From assembly GCF_017876115.1 (NCBI RefSeq), contig NZ_JAGINO010000013.1, positions 1-64,000 on the forward strand: a stretch of 64,000 bases of DNA, given 5' to 3'. Every line of letters starts with the position of its first letter. Within the stretch, counting starts at the first letter, position 1. This DNA is from Azospirillum picis. GTDB lineage: Bacteria > Pseudomonadota > Alphaproteobacteria > Azospirillales > Azospirillaceae. This document shows positions 24,724 to 33,259 of this stretch, piece after piece. The notes under the pieces were generated by a model. It worked only from the letters and a program-made list of their open reading frames with translations, had not been told where the DNA came from and ran no database searches. The translations under genes and the position numbers were made by a program.

Positions 24724-25257
24724 ATAGCCAAGCTCTATGATGCGGACCCCGTCCGCCAAGGCCCGCGCCTCAACCGTGAAATCACTGCCCGCATGGTCCG
24801 CCTTGTCGGCGCCGACGGCGAGATGGTCGGCGTGGTGCCGTTGCGCCAAGCGCTCGACGCCGCCGCCGATGCCGAACTCGACCTCGTCGAGGTGGCGCCG
24901 CAGGCCGAACCGCCTGTCTGCAAGATCCTCGACTACGGCAAGTTCCGCTTCGAGGAGCAGAAGAAGGCCAACGAGGCGCGCAAGAAGCAAAAGACCGTCG
25001 AGCTGAAGGAAATCAAGCTCCGGCCGAACATCGACGATCACGACTATGACGTGAAGATGCGCTCCGCCAGCCGCTTCATCGGCGAGGGCGACAAGGTCAA
25101 GATGACCATGCGCTTTCGTGGCCGCGAGATGGCGCACCAGGATCTTGGCCTGAAGGTGCTGGTGCGCGTGCGCGACCAGCTCCAGGACGTCGCCAAGGTC
25201 GAGCAGATGCCCAAGGTCGAGGGGCGCATGATGGTGATGGTGCTGGCACCGCGCTGA
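24724..25257 (+). CDS. infC: translation initiation factor IF-3
   Basis: A 177-residue protein, the normal IF-3 length. It blocks premature 50S joining and checks the start codon on the 30S subunit. The N-domain shows RLNREITARMVRLVGADGE and LDLVEVAPQAEPPVCKILDY; the C-domain shows KEIKLRPNIDDHDYDVK and MTMRFRGREMAHQDLG. The start must be the AUA at 24724: it lies 6 bases after AGGAG, and no ATG, GTG or TTG occurs in frame for at least 60 bases upstream. The first ATG (24793) would remove the conserved N-terminal helix. A rare start codon at infC is the known basis of IF-3 autoregulation in E. coli (AUU). rpmI and rplT do not follow here. Confidence 0.95.
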   Translation: MAKLYDADPVRQGPRLNREITARMVRLVGADGEMVGVVPLRQALDAAADAELDLVEVAPQAEPPVCKILDYGKFRFEEQKKANEARKKQKTVELKEIKLRPNIDDHDYDVKMRSASRFIGEGDKVKMTMRFRGREMAHQDLGLKVLVRVRDQLQDVAKVEQMPKVEGRMMVMVLAPR

Positions 25258-25306
25258 CCCCGGTCCACCGGGGTCCGGCCCGCTGATGCCGGGACCTCCG
25301 CCCTCG

Positions 25307-25360
25307 AAGGGGCTTGCCTGCGGAACGGCCACCCGCCGTCCGCCGGCAAGCCCCTTTCTC
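25307..25360 (+). terminator. terminator after infC
   Basis: A perfect 12-bp stem (AAGGGGCTTGCC with GGCAAGCCCCTT) with a 26-base loop, followed by TCTCGTT. It ends the infC transcript, which shows that infC is not linked to ribosomal protein genes here. Confidence 0.75.
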
Positions 25361-25466
25361 GTTCATCAGGTCCGCTCTGCGAAATGGCAGCCCCAGACCG
25401 AGTGGATCCACCCTTACCCTCCCGTAAAGCCCCCAAATGCGGCATCCGGGCTCGTGAAATTACCTG

Positions 25467-25481
25467 CAATTCGATGAATTG
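25467..25481. promoter_or_regulatory. 15-bp dyad upstream of the hybrid kinase
   Basis: CAATTC-GAT-GAATTG is a perfect inverted repeat in the 250-base region between the infC terminator and the kinase gene. It is a possible operator. Nothing else in 25361-25611 is recognisable, though the region is locally AT-richer (25440-25520). Confidence 0.35.
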
Positions 25482-25611
25482 ATGCGCAGATATACACCCG
25501 ACTATTCGCATTGTGTTATTGACCGCGCCGCCATAGGGCGCGGATCATCCGCATCCATTTCGCCTGCAGACCAGAATGCTCCCGGGACACCGTTATGATG
25601 AAGATGCCGTG

Positions 25612-27660
25612 ATGACCGATAAGCGTGCCGGTTCCGCCACCGAGCCTCCGTCAGGCGAACTGCGGTTCCAGATGCTTGTCGACAGCGTGCGCGATTACGC
25701 CATTTGCCTGCTCGACCCGCAGGGGATCGTCAGCAGTTGGAACCCCGGTGCCCGCCGGATGACGGGCTACGAGGCCGATGCGATCATCGGCCGGCATTTC
25801 TCCCTGTTCCATCCCGACGAGGATCGCGCCGCGGGGGTGCCGCAACGCGCCCTCGCCACCGCCCTGTCGGAGGGCAAGTTCGAGGCGGAGGGCTGGTGGC
25901 TCTGCCAGGACGGCCGGCGATTCTGGGCGCATGTCGTCATCGAGCCGGTGCGCGGCGAGGCGGGCTCGCCGCAGGGATTTGCGCAGGGCTTCGTCATGAT
26001 CACCCGCGACATCACCGGGCGCAGGCTGGCCGAGGAAACCCTGCGGCGCAGCGAGGAGCAGTTCCGCCTGCTTGTCCAGGGCGTCGTCGACTATGCGATC
26101 TTCATGCTCGATCCCGAAGGCCGCGTCAGCAGCTGGAATCCCGGCGCCCACCGGATGAAGGGCTATGAGGCCGATGCGATCATCGGCCGGCACTTCTCCC
26201 ACTTCTACACCGACGAGGACCGTGCCGCGGGGGTGCCGCAGCGCGCCCTCGCCACCGCCCTGTCGGAGGGCAAGTTCGAGGCGGAGGGCTGGCGGATGCG
26301 CCAGGACGGCCAGCGCTTCTGGGCGCATGTCGTCATCCAGCCGATCCGCGACGAGGCCGGCACGCTGCGGGGGTTCGCCAAGATCACCCGCGACGTCACC
26401 GAGCGCCGCAAGGCGCAGCAGGCCCTGGAGGAGGCGCAGCAAGCCCTGGCCCAGTCGCAGAAGATGGAGGCGGTCGGCCAGTTGACCGGCGGGGTGGCGC
26501 ACGACTTCAACAACCTGTTGCAGGCCATCAGCAGCAGCCTGGAACTGATCGAGCAGCGCCTGGCCGCCGGCCGCACCGACATCGCCCCCTTCACCGCCAC
26601 CGCCCGCGGCGCGGTCGACCGCGCCGCCACCTTGACCCGGCGCCTGCTGGCCTTCGCCCGCCGCCAGCCCCTGAAACCGGAGCGGGCCGATCTCAATGCG
26701 CTGGTCAGCGGCCTGTGGGACCTGCTGTCCCGCTCGGTCGGCGAGGCGATCCGGCTGGAACGCCGGCTGGAGGATGGATTGCGGCCGGTTTGGGCGGATG
26801 TCGGCCAGATCGAGAACGCCCTGCTGAACCTGGTGATCAACGGCCGCGACGCCATGCCGGACGGCGGCATCCTGGTGGTGGAAACCGCCAATGCCCACTT
26901 CGGCCCGGCCGACCTCGCGGGCGAGCCGGAAACCCTCCCCGGCGACTATGTCGTGCTGACGGTGCGCGACAGCGGGGTCGGCATGCCGCCCGACGTGCTG
27001 GCCCACGTCTTCGAACCCTTCTTCACCACCAAGCCGATCGGCCAGGGCACCGGTCTGGGGCTGAGCCAGCTCTACGGTTTCGCCCGCCAGTCGGGCGGCT
27101 TCGTCCGCATCGACAGCACGGTCGGCCGCGGGACGGCGGTGCGGCTCTGCCTGCCCTGCCGTTGCCCCGACCAGGACCAGGACGGGGTTTCCCCGGAGGA
27201 TGCCGGGACTGCGGTCCCCGCCCCCGCCTGTGCGGGCGGGCCGGTCACGGCCGGCGGCACGGTGCTGGTGGTGGAGGACGAGGAACTGGTCCGCATGCTG
27301 CTGGTGGAGGTGCTGGAGGACGACGGCTACACCACCGTGGAGGCGGCCGACGGCACTGCGGCGCTCGCCCGGCTGGCATCCGCGCAGGTCGACCTGATGG
27401 TGACCGATGTCGGGCTGCCCGGACTGAACGGCCGCCAACTGGCGGAGACGGCCTGGGAAAGCCGTCCGGACCTGAAGGTGCTGTTCCTGACCGGCTATGC
27501 CTTCCAGGCTCTCGACGAGGCCGGCCGCGATGGTGCGGGCGCCGGGACGAGGATGCCCGGCACCGCCCGGGTTCTGTCCAAGCCGGTGTCGGTCGATGCC
27601 TTTCGTGCCACAATCCGGGAGATGATGGCACAACAGCCGGAGGCTTCCAGCACAAGATAG
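25612..27660 (+). CDS. hybrid sensor histidine kinase, PAS-PAS-HK-receiver
   Basis: A 682-residue soluble kinase with no membrane span or signal peptide. Two PAS domains (about 15-135 and 150-270) are followed by a HisKA domain with the phosphorylated His in GGVAHDFNNLL (codon at 26500). The ATPase domain has N and G boxes (NALLNLVINGRDAMPDGG, VRDSGVGMPPDV, GQGTGLGLSQLYGF). A C-terminal receiver has its Asp in VTDVGLPG (codon at 27406). The two PAS domains are near copies (396-bp period). The start at 25612 is a judgement; an ATG at 25576 is also in frame and neither has a strong ribosome site. With no neighbouring response regulator, the output partner is unknown. The PAS signal (redox, light or ligand) cannot be read from the sequence. 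Confidence 0.88.
   Translation: MTDKRAGSATEPPSGELRFQMLVDSVRDYAICLLDPQGIVSSWNPGARRMTGYEADAIIGRHFSLFHPDEDRAAGVPQRALATALSEGKFEAEGWWLCQDGRRFWAHVVIEPVRGEAGSPQGFAQGFVMITRDITGRRLAEETLRRSEEQFRLLVQGVVDYAIFMLDPEGRVSSWNPGAHRMKGYEADAIIGRHFSHFYTDEDRAAGVPQRALATALSEGKFEAEGWRMRQDGQRFWAHVVIQPIRDEAGTLRGFAKITRDVTERRKAQQALEEAQQALAQSQKMEAVGQLTGGVAHDFNNLLQAISSSLELIEQRLAAGRTDIAPFTATARGAVDRAATLTRRLLAFARRQPLKPERADLNALVSGLWDLLSRSVGEAIRLERRLEDGLRPVWADVGQIENALLNLVINGRDAMPDGGILVVETANAHFGPADLAGEPETLPGDYVVLTVRDSGVGMPPDVLAHVFEPFFTTKPIGQGTGLGLSQLYGFARQSGGFVRIDSTVGRGTAVRLCLPCRCPDQDQDGVSPEDAGTAVPAPACAGGPVTAGGTVLVVEDEELVRMLLVEVLEDDGYTTVEAADGTAALARLASAQVDLMVTDVGLPGLNGRQLAETAWESRPDLKVLFLTGYAFQALDEAGRDGAGAGTRMPGTARVLSKPVSVDAFRATIREMMAQQPEASSTR
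25771..26320 (+). repeat. tandem 396-bp duplication of a PAS domain
   Basis: The stretch starting GAGGCCGATGCGATCATCGG at 25771 recurs at 26167, 396 bp later. Over about 150 bases the copies differ at few sites (both encode GVPQRALATALSEGKFEAEG). This is a recent in-frame duplication of a sensory domain. Confidence 0.85.
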
Positions 27661-27717
27661 GCCGCCGCCCACTCGTCCGCCCGCCCCCGGGACCTTCCAA
27701 CCGCCGGAACCCAGACG

Positions 27718-28932
27718 ATGCCCGTGCTCGCCCGCGCTTCGACGGCGCTTCTCCTGTCCATCCTGCTGCCGCTGGCATTGCTGACGGTCCTCCTGTCCGC
27801 CACCCTGCCGGCCTCGGCGAAGGCATCGGCCAAGAAGGCCTGGGCTCCCGTCGCCGCCGAGATCCTGATGGATGCGGACAGCGGGAAAATCCTGCAGGCG
27901 CGCAACGCCGACACGCCGACCTACCCCGCTTCGCTGACCAAGATGATGACGCTGATGCTGACCTTCGAGGCGCTGGATGGCGGCAGGCTGCGGCTGGCGC
28001 AGCCGCTCATGGTGTCGCGGCATGCCGCGTCGATGCCGCCGTCGCGGCTGTGGCTCGCCTCCGGCGGCACCATCACGGTGGAGCAGGCGATCCTGGCGCT
28101 GGTCACCCGCTCGGCCAACGACGCCGCGGTGGTGCTGGGGGAGGCGCTCGGCGGCAGCGAGGCCGCCTTCGCCAAGACGATGACCGCCCGCGCCCGTCGG
28201 CTCGGCATGCGCCATACGGTCTTCCGCAACGCCTCCGGACTGCCCGACCGCCTCCAGCGGACGACGGCGCGCGACATGGCGGTCCTGTCTCGCGCACTGA
28301 TCCGCAACCACGCCAGGCATTACGCCTACTTCCAGCGGCGCAGCTTCGACTGGCAGGGCAGGACGGTCTACGGCCACAACCGCCTGATGGCCCGCTATCC
28401 CGGCATGGACGGCATCAAGACCGGCTTCATCGCCGCCTCGGGCTTCAACCTCGCCGCCTCGGCCGCACGTGACGGCCGCCGCCTCATCGCCGTGGTGCTC
28501 GGCGGCCACAGCGCCAATTCCCGCGACGACCGCGTCGCCGACCTGCTCGACCTCGGGTTCGCCCGCCTGCCCAAGCCGGAGCCCGACCGGGTGATCACCG
28601 CCGGCAGCCGGTCGGCGGCGCAGCGCGGCGCGGCGCTGAGCATCGCGACGCCGGCGGTGAAGCCGGAGGATCTGAACGCGCCTGCCGCCGCGGGGGCGGG
28701 CGGCTGGAGCGTGCAGGTCGGCGCCTTCAAGAGCCATGCGGCGGCGCAGCGCAGCGCCCAAGCCACGGCCGCAAGGCTGGGCAGGCTCGCCGCCGGCGCC
28801 AGCACCGAGGTCGTCCGCTCCGGCGGCTTCTACAAGGCCCGCCTGTCCGGCCTCGCCGCGACGAGCGCCGATGCCGCCTGTGCCGCCCTGAAGGCCAAGG
28901 GGCAGGGCTGCTTCGCCGTGCGGGAGCGCTGA
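27718..28932 (+). CDS. dacF: D-alanyl-D-alanine carboxypeptidase with SPOR domain
   Basis: A 404-residue DacF/PBP5-type penicillin-binding protein. A Sec signal peptide (about 1-34, ending LPASAKA) is followed by the peptidase S11 domain with all three active-site motifs: SLTK (Ser72, Lys75), SAN (132-134) and KTG (234-236). It trims the terminal D-Ala of peptidoglycan stem peptides in the periplasm. The C-terminal part is a SPOR domain (GWSVQVGAFKSHAAAQ to the end), which should bring it to denuded septal glycan. The DacF-plus-SPOR layout is known in alphaproteobacteria. The gene symbol is by family, not by orthology test. Confidence 0.9.
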   Translation: MPVLARASTALLLSILLPLALLTVLLSATLPASAKASAKKAWAPVAAEILMDADSGKILQARNADTPTYPASLTKMMTLMLTFEALDGGRLRLAQPLMVSRHAASMPPSRLWLASGGTITVEQAILALVTRSANDAAVVLGEALGGSEAAFAKTMTARARRLGMRHTVFRNASGLPDRLQRTTARDMAVLSRALIRNHARHYAYFQRRSFDWQGRTVYGHNRLMARYPGMDGIKTGFIAASGFNLAASAARDGRRLIAVVLGGHSANSRDDRVADLLDLGFARLPKPEPDRVITAGSRSAAQRGAALSIATPAVKPEDLNAPAAAGAGGWSVQVGAFKSHAAAQRSAQATAARLGRLAAGASTEVVRSGGFYKARLSGLAATSADAACAALKAKGQGCFAVRER

Positions 28933-29195
28933 CACCAGCCCCCCGGGGGGTACCAGATGCGCGCCGAAGCACTCTGCCTCACCGTGGCATCGGGCAGGCC
29001 CGCGTCCGCGGAGTGCGGCAGCCTGCATTAAAATGTGGCGTGATTGCGTCGCCGGCCTCAAAAAGCGGGCGTCGTTCTCACGGCGAAGGCACTCTCCTTG
29101 CCAATAATTAATCACCTGTTCAAATTTTTGGCTTGGCATGCCTCGTGCAATTCCGGGCACGAGTGCCTTTCCACACAGCTTCGGACAGAACCTCG
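28933..29195. other. intergenic region before the NCS2 permease
   Basis: About 260 bases. The right half becomes AT-rich (CCAATAATTAATC) and holds the putative sigma-54 promoter at 29134-29149. A frame opening at 29133 runs into the permease but would cover that promoter, so it is not taken as coding. Confidence 0.5.
29134..29149 (+). promoter_or_regulatory. putative sigma-54 promoter
   Basis: TGGCATGCCTCGTGCA carries the invariant GG and GC at the required spacing (GG-N10-GC) and differs from consensus TGGCAC-N5-TTGCA at two positions. It lies 46 bases before the permease ATG, giving a leader of about 35 nt. Sigma-54 control suits a gene for taking up a nitrogen-rich base. Confidence 0.6.
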
Positions 29196-30521
29196 ATGGC
29201 AGATTTCTTCCCGCGTTGGCCGCTTGCGGCCGGCACCGTCGTCCAGCCGGACGAGCGCCTTCCCTGGGGCGCGACACTGACGCTCGGCATCCAGCATCTC
29301 GTCGCCATGTCCGGCTCGACCATCCTCGGGCCGCTGCTGATGGGATTTGATCCGAATCTCGCAGTCCTGTTCTCCGGCATCGGCACGCTGCTGTTCCTCG
29401 TGCTCACCGCCGGGCGCGTGCCGAGCTATCTCGGCTCCTCCTTCTCGTTCATCGCCGTGGTGATCGCGGTGACGGGCTACGGCGGCCAGGGTCCCAACCC
29501 GAACATCGGGCCGGCACTCGGTGGCATCATCGCGGCCGGTGCGCTCTATGTGCTCATCGGCCTGCTGGTGACCTACACCAGCACCGGCTGGATCGAGCGC
29601 CTGATGCCGCCGGCGGTGACCGGCGCGGTGGGGGCCGCGATCGGCCTCAACCTGTCACCGGTCGCCGTCAAGGGCATCGAGGGGACGGGTCCCCACATCC
29701 TCGTCGCCCTGTTCACGCTGGTGGCCACCGCCCTCATCGCGGTCTATGCGCCGCTCGCCATCCGGCGCGTCTCGATCCTTGCCGGCATCGCGGCCGGCTA
29801 TGCCTTCTATCTCGTCCTGGGCAACGGGGCCGGTCTCCTGCCGCCCGTGAGCTTCGCCGAGCTTGCCGCCGCCCCCTGGTTCGGCATGCCGGCGTTCCGC
29901 TCACCGACCTTCGACGCCGGCGCCATGGCGCTGGTGGCCCCCATCGCCTTCATCCTGGTCGCCGAGAATCTCGGCCACATCAAGGCCATCGGCGCCATGA
30001 CCGGGCGCAACCTGGACCGCTTCATCGGCCGCGGCTTCATCGGCGACGGCATCGCCACCATCGTCTCGGGAAGCGGCGGCGGCACCGGCGTCACGACCTA
30101 TGTCGAGAACATGGGCGTGATGGCCGTCACCCGCGTCTTCTCGACGCTCATCTTCGTCGTCGCCGCGGTCGCCGCCATCCTGCTCGGCTTCTCGCCGAAG
30201 TTCGGCGCCCTGCTGCGGACGATCCCGGCCCCGGTGCTCGGCGGGCTTGCCACCGTGGTCTTCGGCCTGATCGCCGCGGCGATGGTGCGCTTGTGGGTCG
30301 ACAACCGCGTCGACTTCTCCGACCCGCGCAACCTCATCACGGTCGGCGTGACGCTGGTCCTCGGCGCCGGCAACTTCACCGTCTCCGCCGGCGGCTTCTC
30401 CATCGGCGGCATCGGCACGGCGACGATCGCCGCCCTCGCCCTCTACCAGCTTCTCGGCATCGGACGGTCGCGCGAGGCCGCCGGCACGGCTTCACAGGCA
30501 GCCCCCACGACACTGCACTGA
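29196..30521 (+). CDS. uracil/pyrimidine permease, NCS2 family (UraA/RutG-like)
   Basis: A 441-residue membrane protein with about 12-14 hydrophobic segments. Family marks are IQHLVAMSGSTILGPLLMGF, PSYLGSSFSF, the substrate-site region LVAENLGH and the GTGVTTYVENMGVMAVTR signature, typical of uracil-proton symporters such as UraA and RutG. The start at 29196 (MADFF) gives the family N-terminus and leaves the sigma-54-like promoter outside the gene. No pyrimidine-degradation (rut) genes are adjacent, so the exact base is not proven. It is probably monocistronic, ending at a hairpin. Confidence 0.85.
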   Translation: MADFFPRWPLAAGTVVQPDERLPWGATLTLGIQHLVAMSGSTILGPLLMGFDPNLAVLFSGIGTLLFLVLTAGRVPSYLGSSFSFIAVVIAVTGYGGQGPNPNIGPALGGIIAAGALYVLIGLLVTYTSTGWIERLMPPAVTGAVGAAIGLNLSPVAVKGIEGTGPHILVALFTLVATALIAVYAPLAIRRVSILAGIAAGYAFYLVLGNGAGLLPPVSFAELAAAPWFGMPAFRSPTFDAGAMALVAPIAFILVAENLGHIKAIGAMTGRNLDRFIGRGFIGDGIATIVSGSGGGTGVTTYVENMGVMAVTRVFSTLIFVVAAVAAILLGFSPKFGALLRTIPAPVLGGLATVVFGLIAAAMVRLWVDNRVDFSDPRNLITVGVTLVLGAGNFTVSAGGFSIGGIGTATIAALALYQLLGIGRSREAAGTASQAAPTTLH

Positions 30522-30539
30522 GGCATGAGGCGGCAGAAC

Positions 30540-30573
30540 GTCCACCCCTTCGGCGAAGCGGGAAGGGGTGGAC
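30540..30573. terminator. bidirectional hairpin between convergent genes
   Basis: A perfect 12-bp stem (GTCCACCCCTTC with GAAGGGGTGGAC) with a 10-base loop lies between the permease stop and the acyltransferase stop. There is no T-run on either strand. Its position suggests shared termination. Confidence 0.5.
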
Positions 30574-30599
30574 GGCGTCGCACGCCCCTGCGGGTCCGC

Positions 30600-31835
30600 T
30601 CAGGCCGTCTTGACCTCCGGTTCGGCGGCGGACGGGACCGCCTGGACGGGCATCGAGGCGGACGGCTTGCGCATCCGGACGAGGAGGCGGTTGAAGAAGG
30701 CCTGTCCCGGCAGTTCGATGAAGCGGTAGGTGATGGCGGACAGGACGGTCACCACCAGCAGATAGACGACGGCCAGCAGGTCCATCGCCCACAGGTCGCC
30801 GAAAAACAGCAGCCGGTCGGTGGTCCCGTCGACGGTCCGTTCGGTGAACAGGGGGCGGCCGAGCATCCCCTGCATCACGGACGCTCCCTTCTGCAGCACG
30901 GCCAGCACCAGGGCGTGGACCATGTAGACCGAGTAGGACCAGGTGCCCAGCCGCTGGAAGGGCGTGGTCGCCAGCAGGCGGGACAGCGGCCCGGCTTCGA
31001 AGGTGAACACCCACACCACCAGCGCGAACACCAGCGGTGCCGCCAGCGACAGGGCGTTGCCGGCGGACGCCGCGACGAAGGCAATGACCGCGACCAGGCA
31101 GAGGATCTCCATCCCGGCGAGGAGCCCGGCCGCCGGCCTGCCCGGCGCCACCCCGCCCGACGATGCCGTGATCCTTGATGCGGCATGCAGCCGGTAGACG
31201 AGATGGCCGGTGAAGAAGCCGTAGAGGCAGCGGAAATAGCCGTAGTCGTAGCTGGTGTCGATGTACTGGTCGGAGAAGCCGATGACCACGGCGGCTCCCA
31301 CAACGGCGAGGAGTGCGGAGACGGCGGTCAGCGCCGCCGTCTGCCCCCGGGCCGTTGCGCGACGCGTCGCCAGGCAGACCGCCGCGAAGGTGACGTAGGC
31401 GAAGAACTCGGCGCTGATCGACCAGCTCGGGATGTTCCAGGTCCAGCTCTTCTCCACCCCCAGGGCATGCAGCAGCGCCATGTTGGTGAAGAATGCCGAC
31501 GGCTCGAACTGCCCGCTGAAGGCGGGCTCCGACGAGCCGCCGACCAGCGCCTTCAGCACCTCCAGCGGGACGAAGGCCAGCAGGACCATCGCGTGCAGTG
31601 GCCAGACCCGCCCGAAGCGGCGGACCAGGAAGCCGCCGGCGGAGGGTGCATCGCCGATCCGCCCAAGATAGGCGTGGGTAATGACGAAACCGCTGAGAAC
31701 GAAGAAGAAATCGACGAACAAATAGCTGCCGCGCACGAAGCCGACATCGTGGAAATGGCCAAGAGCATTTAGGTGGAATAAGGCGACGGACAGGGCGCAG
31801 ACGCCGCGCCAACCGTCAAGCACCTGAAACCGCAT
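30600..31835 (-). CDS. acyltransferase family 3 protein (OafA/YrhL-like)
   Basis: A 411-residue integral membrane protein with about ten hydrophobic segments. The N-terminus, MRFQVLDGWRGVCALSVALF, and FFFVLSGFVITHAYLGR with RRFGRVWPLH, are the acyltransferase-3 signatures, including the catalytic His of the first span region. The C-terminal YRFIELPGQAFFNR is the usual family end. Such enzymes transfer acetyl or other acyl groups to sugars of O-antigen, exopolysaccharide or peptidoglycan in the inner membrane. The ribosome site GGGAGG is 7 bases before the ATG. It is far from the polysaccharide locus, so its target is open. Confidence 0.88.
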   Translation of the reverse strand: MRFQVLDGWRGVCALSVALFHLNALGHFHDVGFVRGSYLFVDFFFVLSGFVITHAYLGRIGDAPSAGGFLVRRFGRVWPLHAMVLLAFVPLEVLKALVGGSSEPAFSGQFEPSAFFTNMALLHALGVEKSWTWNIPSWSISAEFFAYVTFAAVCLATRRATARGQTAALTAVSALLAVVGAAVVIGFSDQYIDTSYDYGYFRCLYGFFTGHLVYRLHAASRITASSGGVAPGRPAAGLLAGMEILCLVAVIAFVAASAGNALSLAAPLVFALVVWVFTFEAGPLSRLLATTPFQRLGTWSYSVYMVHALVLAVLQKGASVMQGMLGRPLFTERTVDGTTDRLLFFGDLWAMDLLAVVYLLVVTVLSAITYRFIELPGQAFFNRLLVRMRKPSASMPVQAVPSAAEPEVKTA

Positions 31836-32115
31836 GAGTGAGCCTCCCGTTCTTTGGCCTTGTCCCGGCCGTGTCTCGATGGGTCGGGGTTAGAGCTGCG
31901 GTTGAATGACATTGTCGGATAGCAACGAACAGTACGGTCGATCGGGAGGGATGAGAAGAACGCGGGAGGTTTATCCCCAAGGATCCGCAACCTCCCCCGG
32001 TATGCGGGGGCCGGTCCTGTTCGTATCTTCCGGATTGAGAAGCAGTCCGTCTCCTTGGACCTATGACCGCGCGTTTTCCGGCGACACGGATCGCGCCGGA
32101 CGCCGTCGCCGGGGG
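31836..32115. other. intergenic region, Mut7-C to acyltransferase
   Basis: About 280 bases between two leftward genes. It contains a GC hairpin (CCCCCG-GTATG-CGGGGG, 31994-32010) that may end the Mut7-C transcript, and presumably the acyltransferase promoter. No gene seen. Confidence 0.4.
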
Positions 32116-32604
32116 TCAGGATCGCCCGACAGGACCCGTCCCGTCCGCCAGCCGGCGCAAGCTGGCGGTCAGGCGGCGGACATGGCTTCCCGGCCAATAG
32201 AGGCGACCGCAGCAGGGGCAGCCGTTGACGGGACTGGCGGTGAAGGGATTGGGCAGGTCGCGGACGCCGGGCGGGATCTCGCCCATCCGCTCGGGCGGCG
32301 CCGGACGCAGGGGGGTGTTGTCGATCAGGCAGCGGGTGAAGGGGGCGTGCAGCCAGTCGACCGGAAAGACGGCAGCGAGCGAGCTGGCCTGCTCCGCCAC
32401 CGATTGGCCGCGCAGCAGGCAGCCCTGGGACGCGGCGGCTTCGGCCAGCCGGCGGTCGCGGGTCAGCAGGATGCGTCCCTGCGTCCGGGCGCAGGCAAGC
32501 AGGGCCTTGTCCGGCATCCCAGGAGTTGCAAGGGCGGTGTCGTGGCCGGCGGCGCGCAGAAGACGCGCCAGCCGTGCCAGCATCTCGTCGCACAGCCAGT
32601 CCAT
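32116..32604 (-). CDS. Mut7-C family RNase-like protein
   Basis: A 162-residue protein. The N-terminal part has a PIN-like pattern with acidic residues (MDWLCDEMLARLARLLRAAG, KALLACARTQGRILLTRDRR), and the C-terminal part has a short zinc-ribbon-like piece (NGCPCCGRLYWPGSH). This is the Mut7-C domain, named for the C-terminus of the C. elegans exonuclease Mut-7 and found as small bacterial proteins of unproven RNase activity. The start at 32604 is chosen by the family N-terminus and GAGAGG just upstream; the longer frame to 32874 adds unrelated residues. Confidence 0.85.
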   Translation of the reverse strand: MDWLCDEMLARLARLLRAAGHDTALATPGMPDKALLACARTQGRILLTRDRRLAEAAASQGCLLRGQSVAEQASSLAAVFPVDWLHAPFTRCLIDNTPLRPAPPERMGEIPPGVRDLPNPFTASPVNGCPCCGRLYWPGSHVRRLTASLRRLADGTGPVGRS

Positions 32605-32818
32605 GCGCCTCTCAACAGAGCGCGCACGCTCATGGCCCGGCCGCCGCAGGAATGTCCGCCGGAACCATCGGTGCTCAACCCCACCAGGCTTCATGCACAG
32701 CCGACCGGCTGGGAAACAGGTCATGATGTCATGAAAAATGATCATAACACGAGGGTTGTCCGTGGAAGGCTGCCCCTGGAAGACGGTGTGCGCCCGGCTT
32801 CCACATCCACCCCCTATC

Positions 32819-32980
32819 CTACTTGGCCGCTTCCGCTTCGATCCGCCGCACGCAATCGCGCAGCGGCCCTTCAAGATTGAGCGGCGGCAGGCCGATATGG
32901 GCGGTTTCGAATCCCAGGCCGCGGGCCTGGTCTATCAGCTCCAAGTTGCTTTCGGCGAGAGACAGCAGCAACACCGGCCG
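32819..32980 (-). pseudogene. C-terminal relic of an unidentified gene
   Basis: About 53 codons in one frame read RPVLLLSLAESNLELIDQ, then ARGLGFETAHIGLPPLNLEG and a charged helix, ending at a stop at 32819. No start codon or N-terminal part is present, because the frame breaks near 32985 at a GC-rich palindrome. It looks like the tail of a real protein whose 5' part was lost. The family is not recognised. A chance frame is possible. Confidence 0.35.
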
Positions 32981-33003
32981 GCCAGCCGGCCTCTGCGTGG
33001 CGT

Positions 33004-33126
33004 GGCGTGGCGATCAGCACCGTGCGCAGCCAGTTGCGCAGCAACTTCACCAAGACCGGCACGACGCGCCAGAGCGAACTGATGAACCTGATGAACCGCT
33101 GCCTGATGCTGCCGGCGGGACGATAG
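33004..33126 (+). pseudogene. C-terminal relic of a LuxR-type regulator
   Basis: About 40 codons read GVAISTVRSQLRSNFTKTGT, then TRQSELMNLMN, ending at a stop at 33124-33126. This is the recognition helix and last helix of a LuxR/FixJ-type HTH domain (consensus IS-STVR-QL-SIFAKTGT-RQ-EL). The rest of the regulator is missing; the break coincides with a GTGGC triplet repeat and a GGCCGG palindrome (32976-33012). Confidence 0.5.
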
Positions 33127-33259
33127 CGGCGGAGGGGGCGGGCAGAAGGGGGCGGTGTGAGCGGTGTGGGCGGCCCGCGGGCAGGCCCTCCGAGCGACAT
33201 GGAATTTATATGGGAAGGCGGACAACTCTCGTGGCGGTGTCCACAACGGAGAACCTGCC

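Larger units (their letters stand above)
32605..33259. other. gene-poor stretch with a rearrangement scar
   Basis: About 650 bases. Apart from the two opposing C-terminal relics that abut near 32985-33003, I see no gene. The two tails point away from each other, so a simple deletion does not explain them; an inversion or insertion-deletion is needed. The last 130 bases are G-rich and probably hold the promoter of the next gene. Confidence 0.45.

Noticed and set aside
29133..29195. A longer start for the NCS2 permease
   Set aside because: It would begin at the sigma-54-like promoter and adds residues unlike the family.
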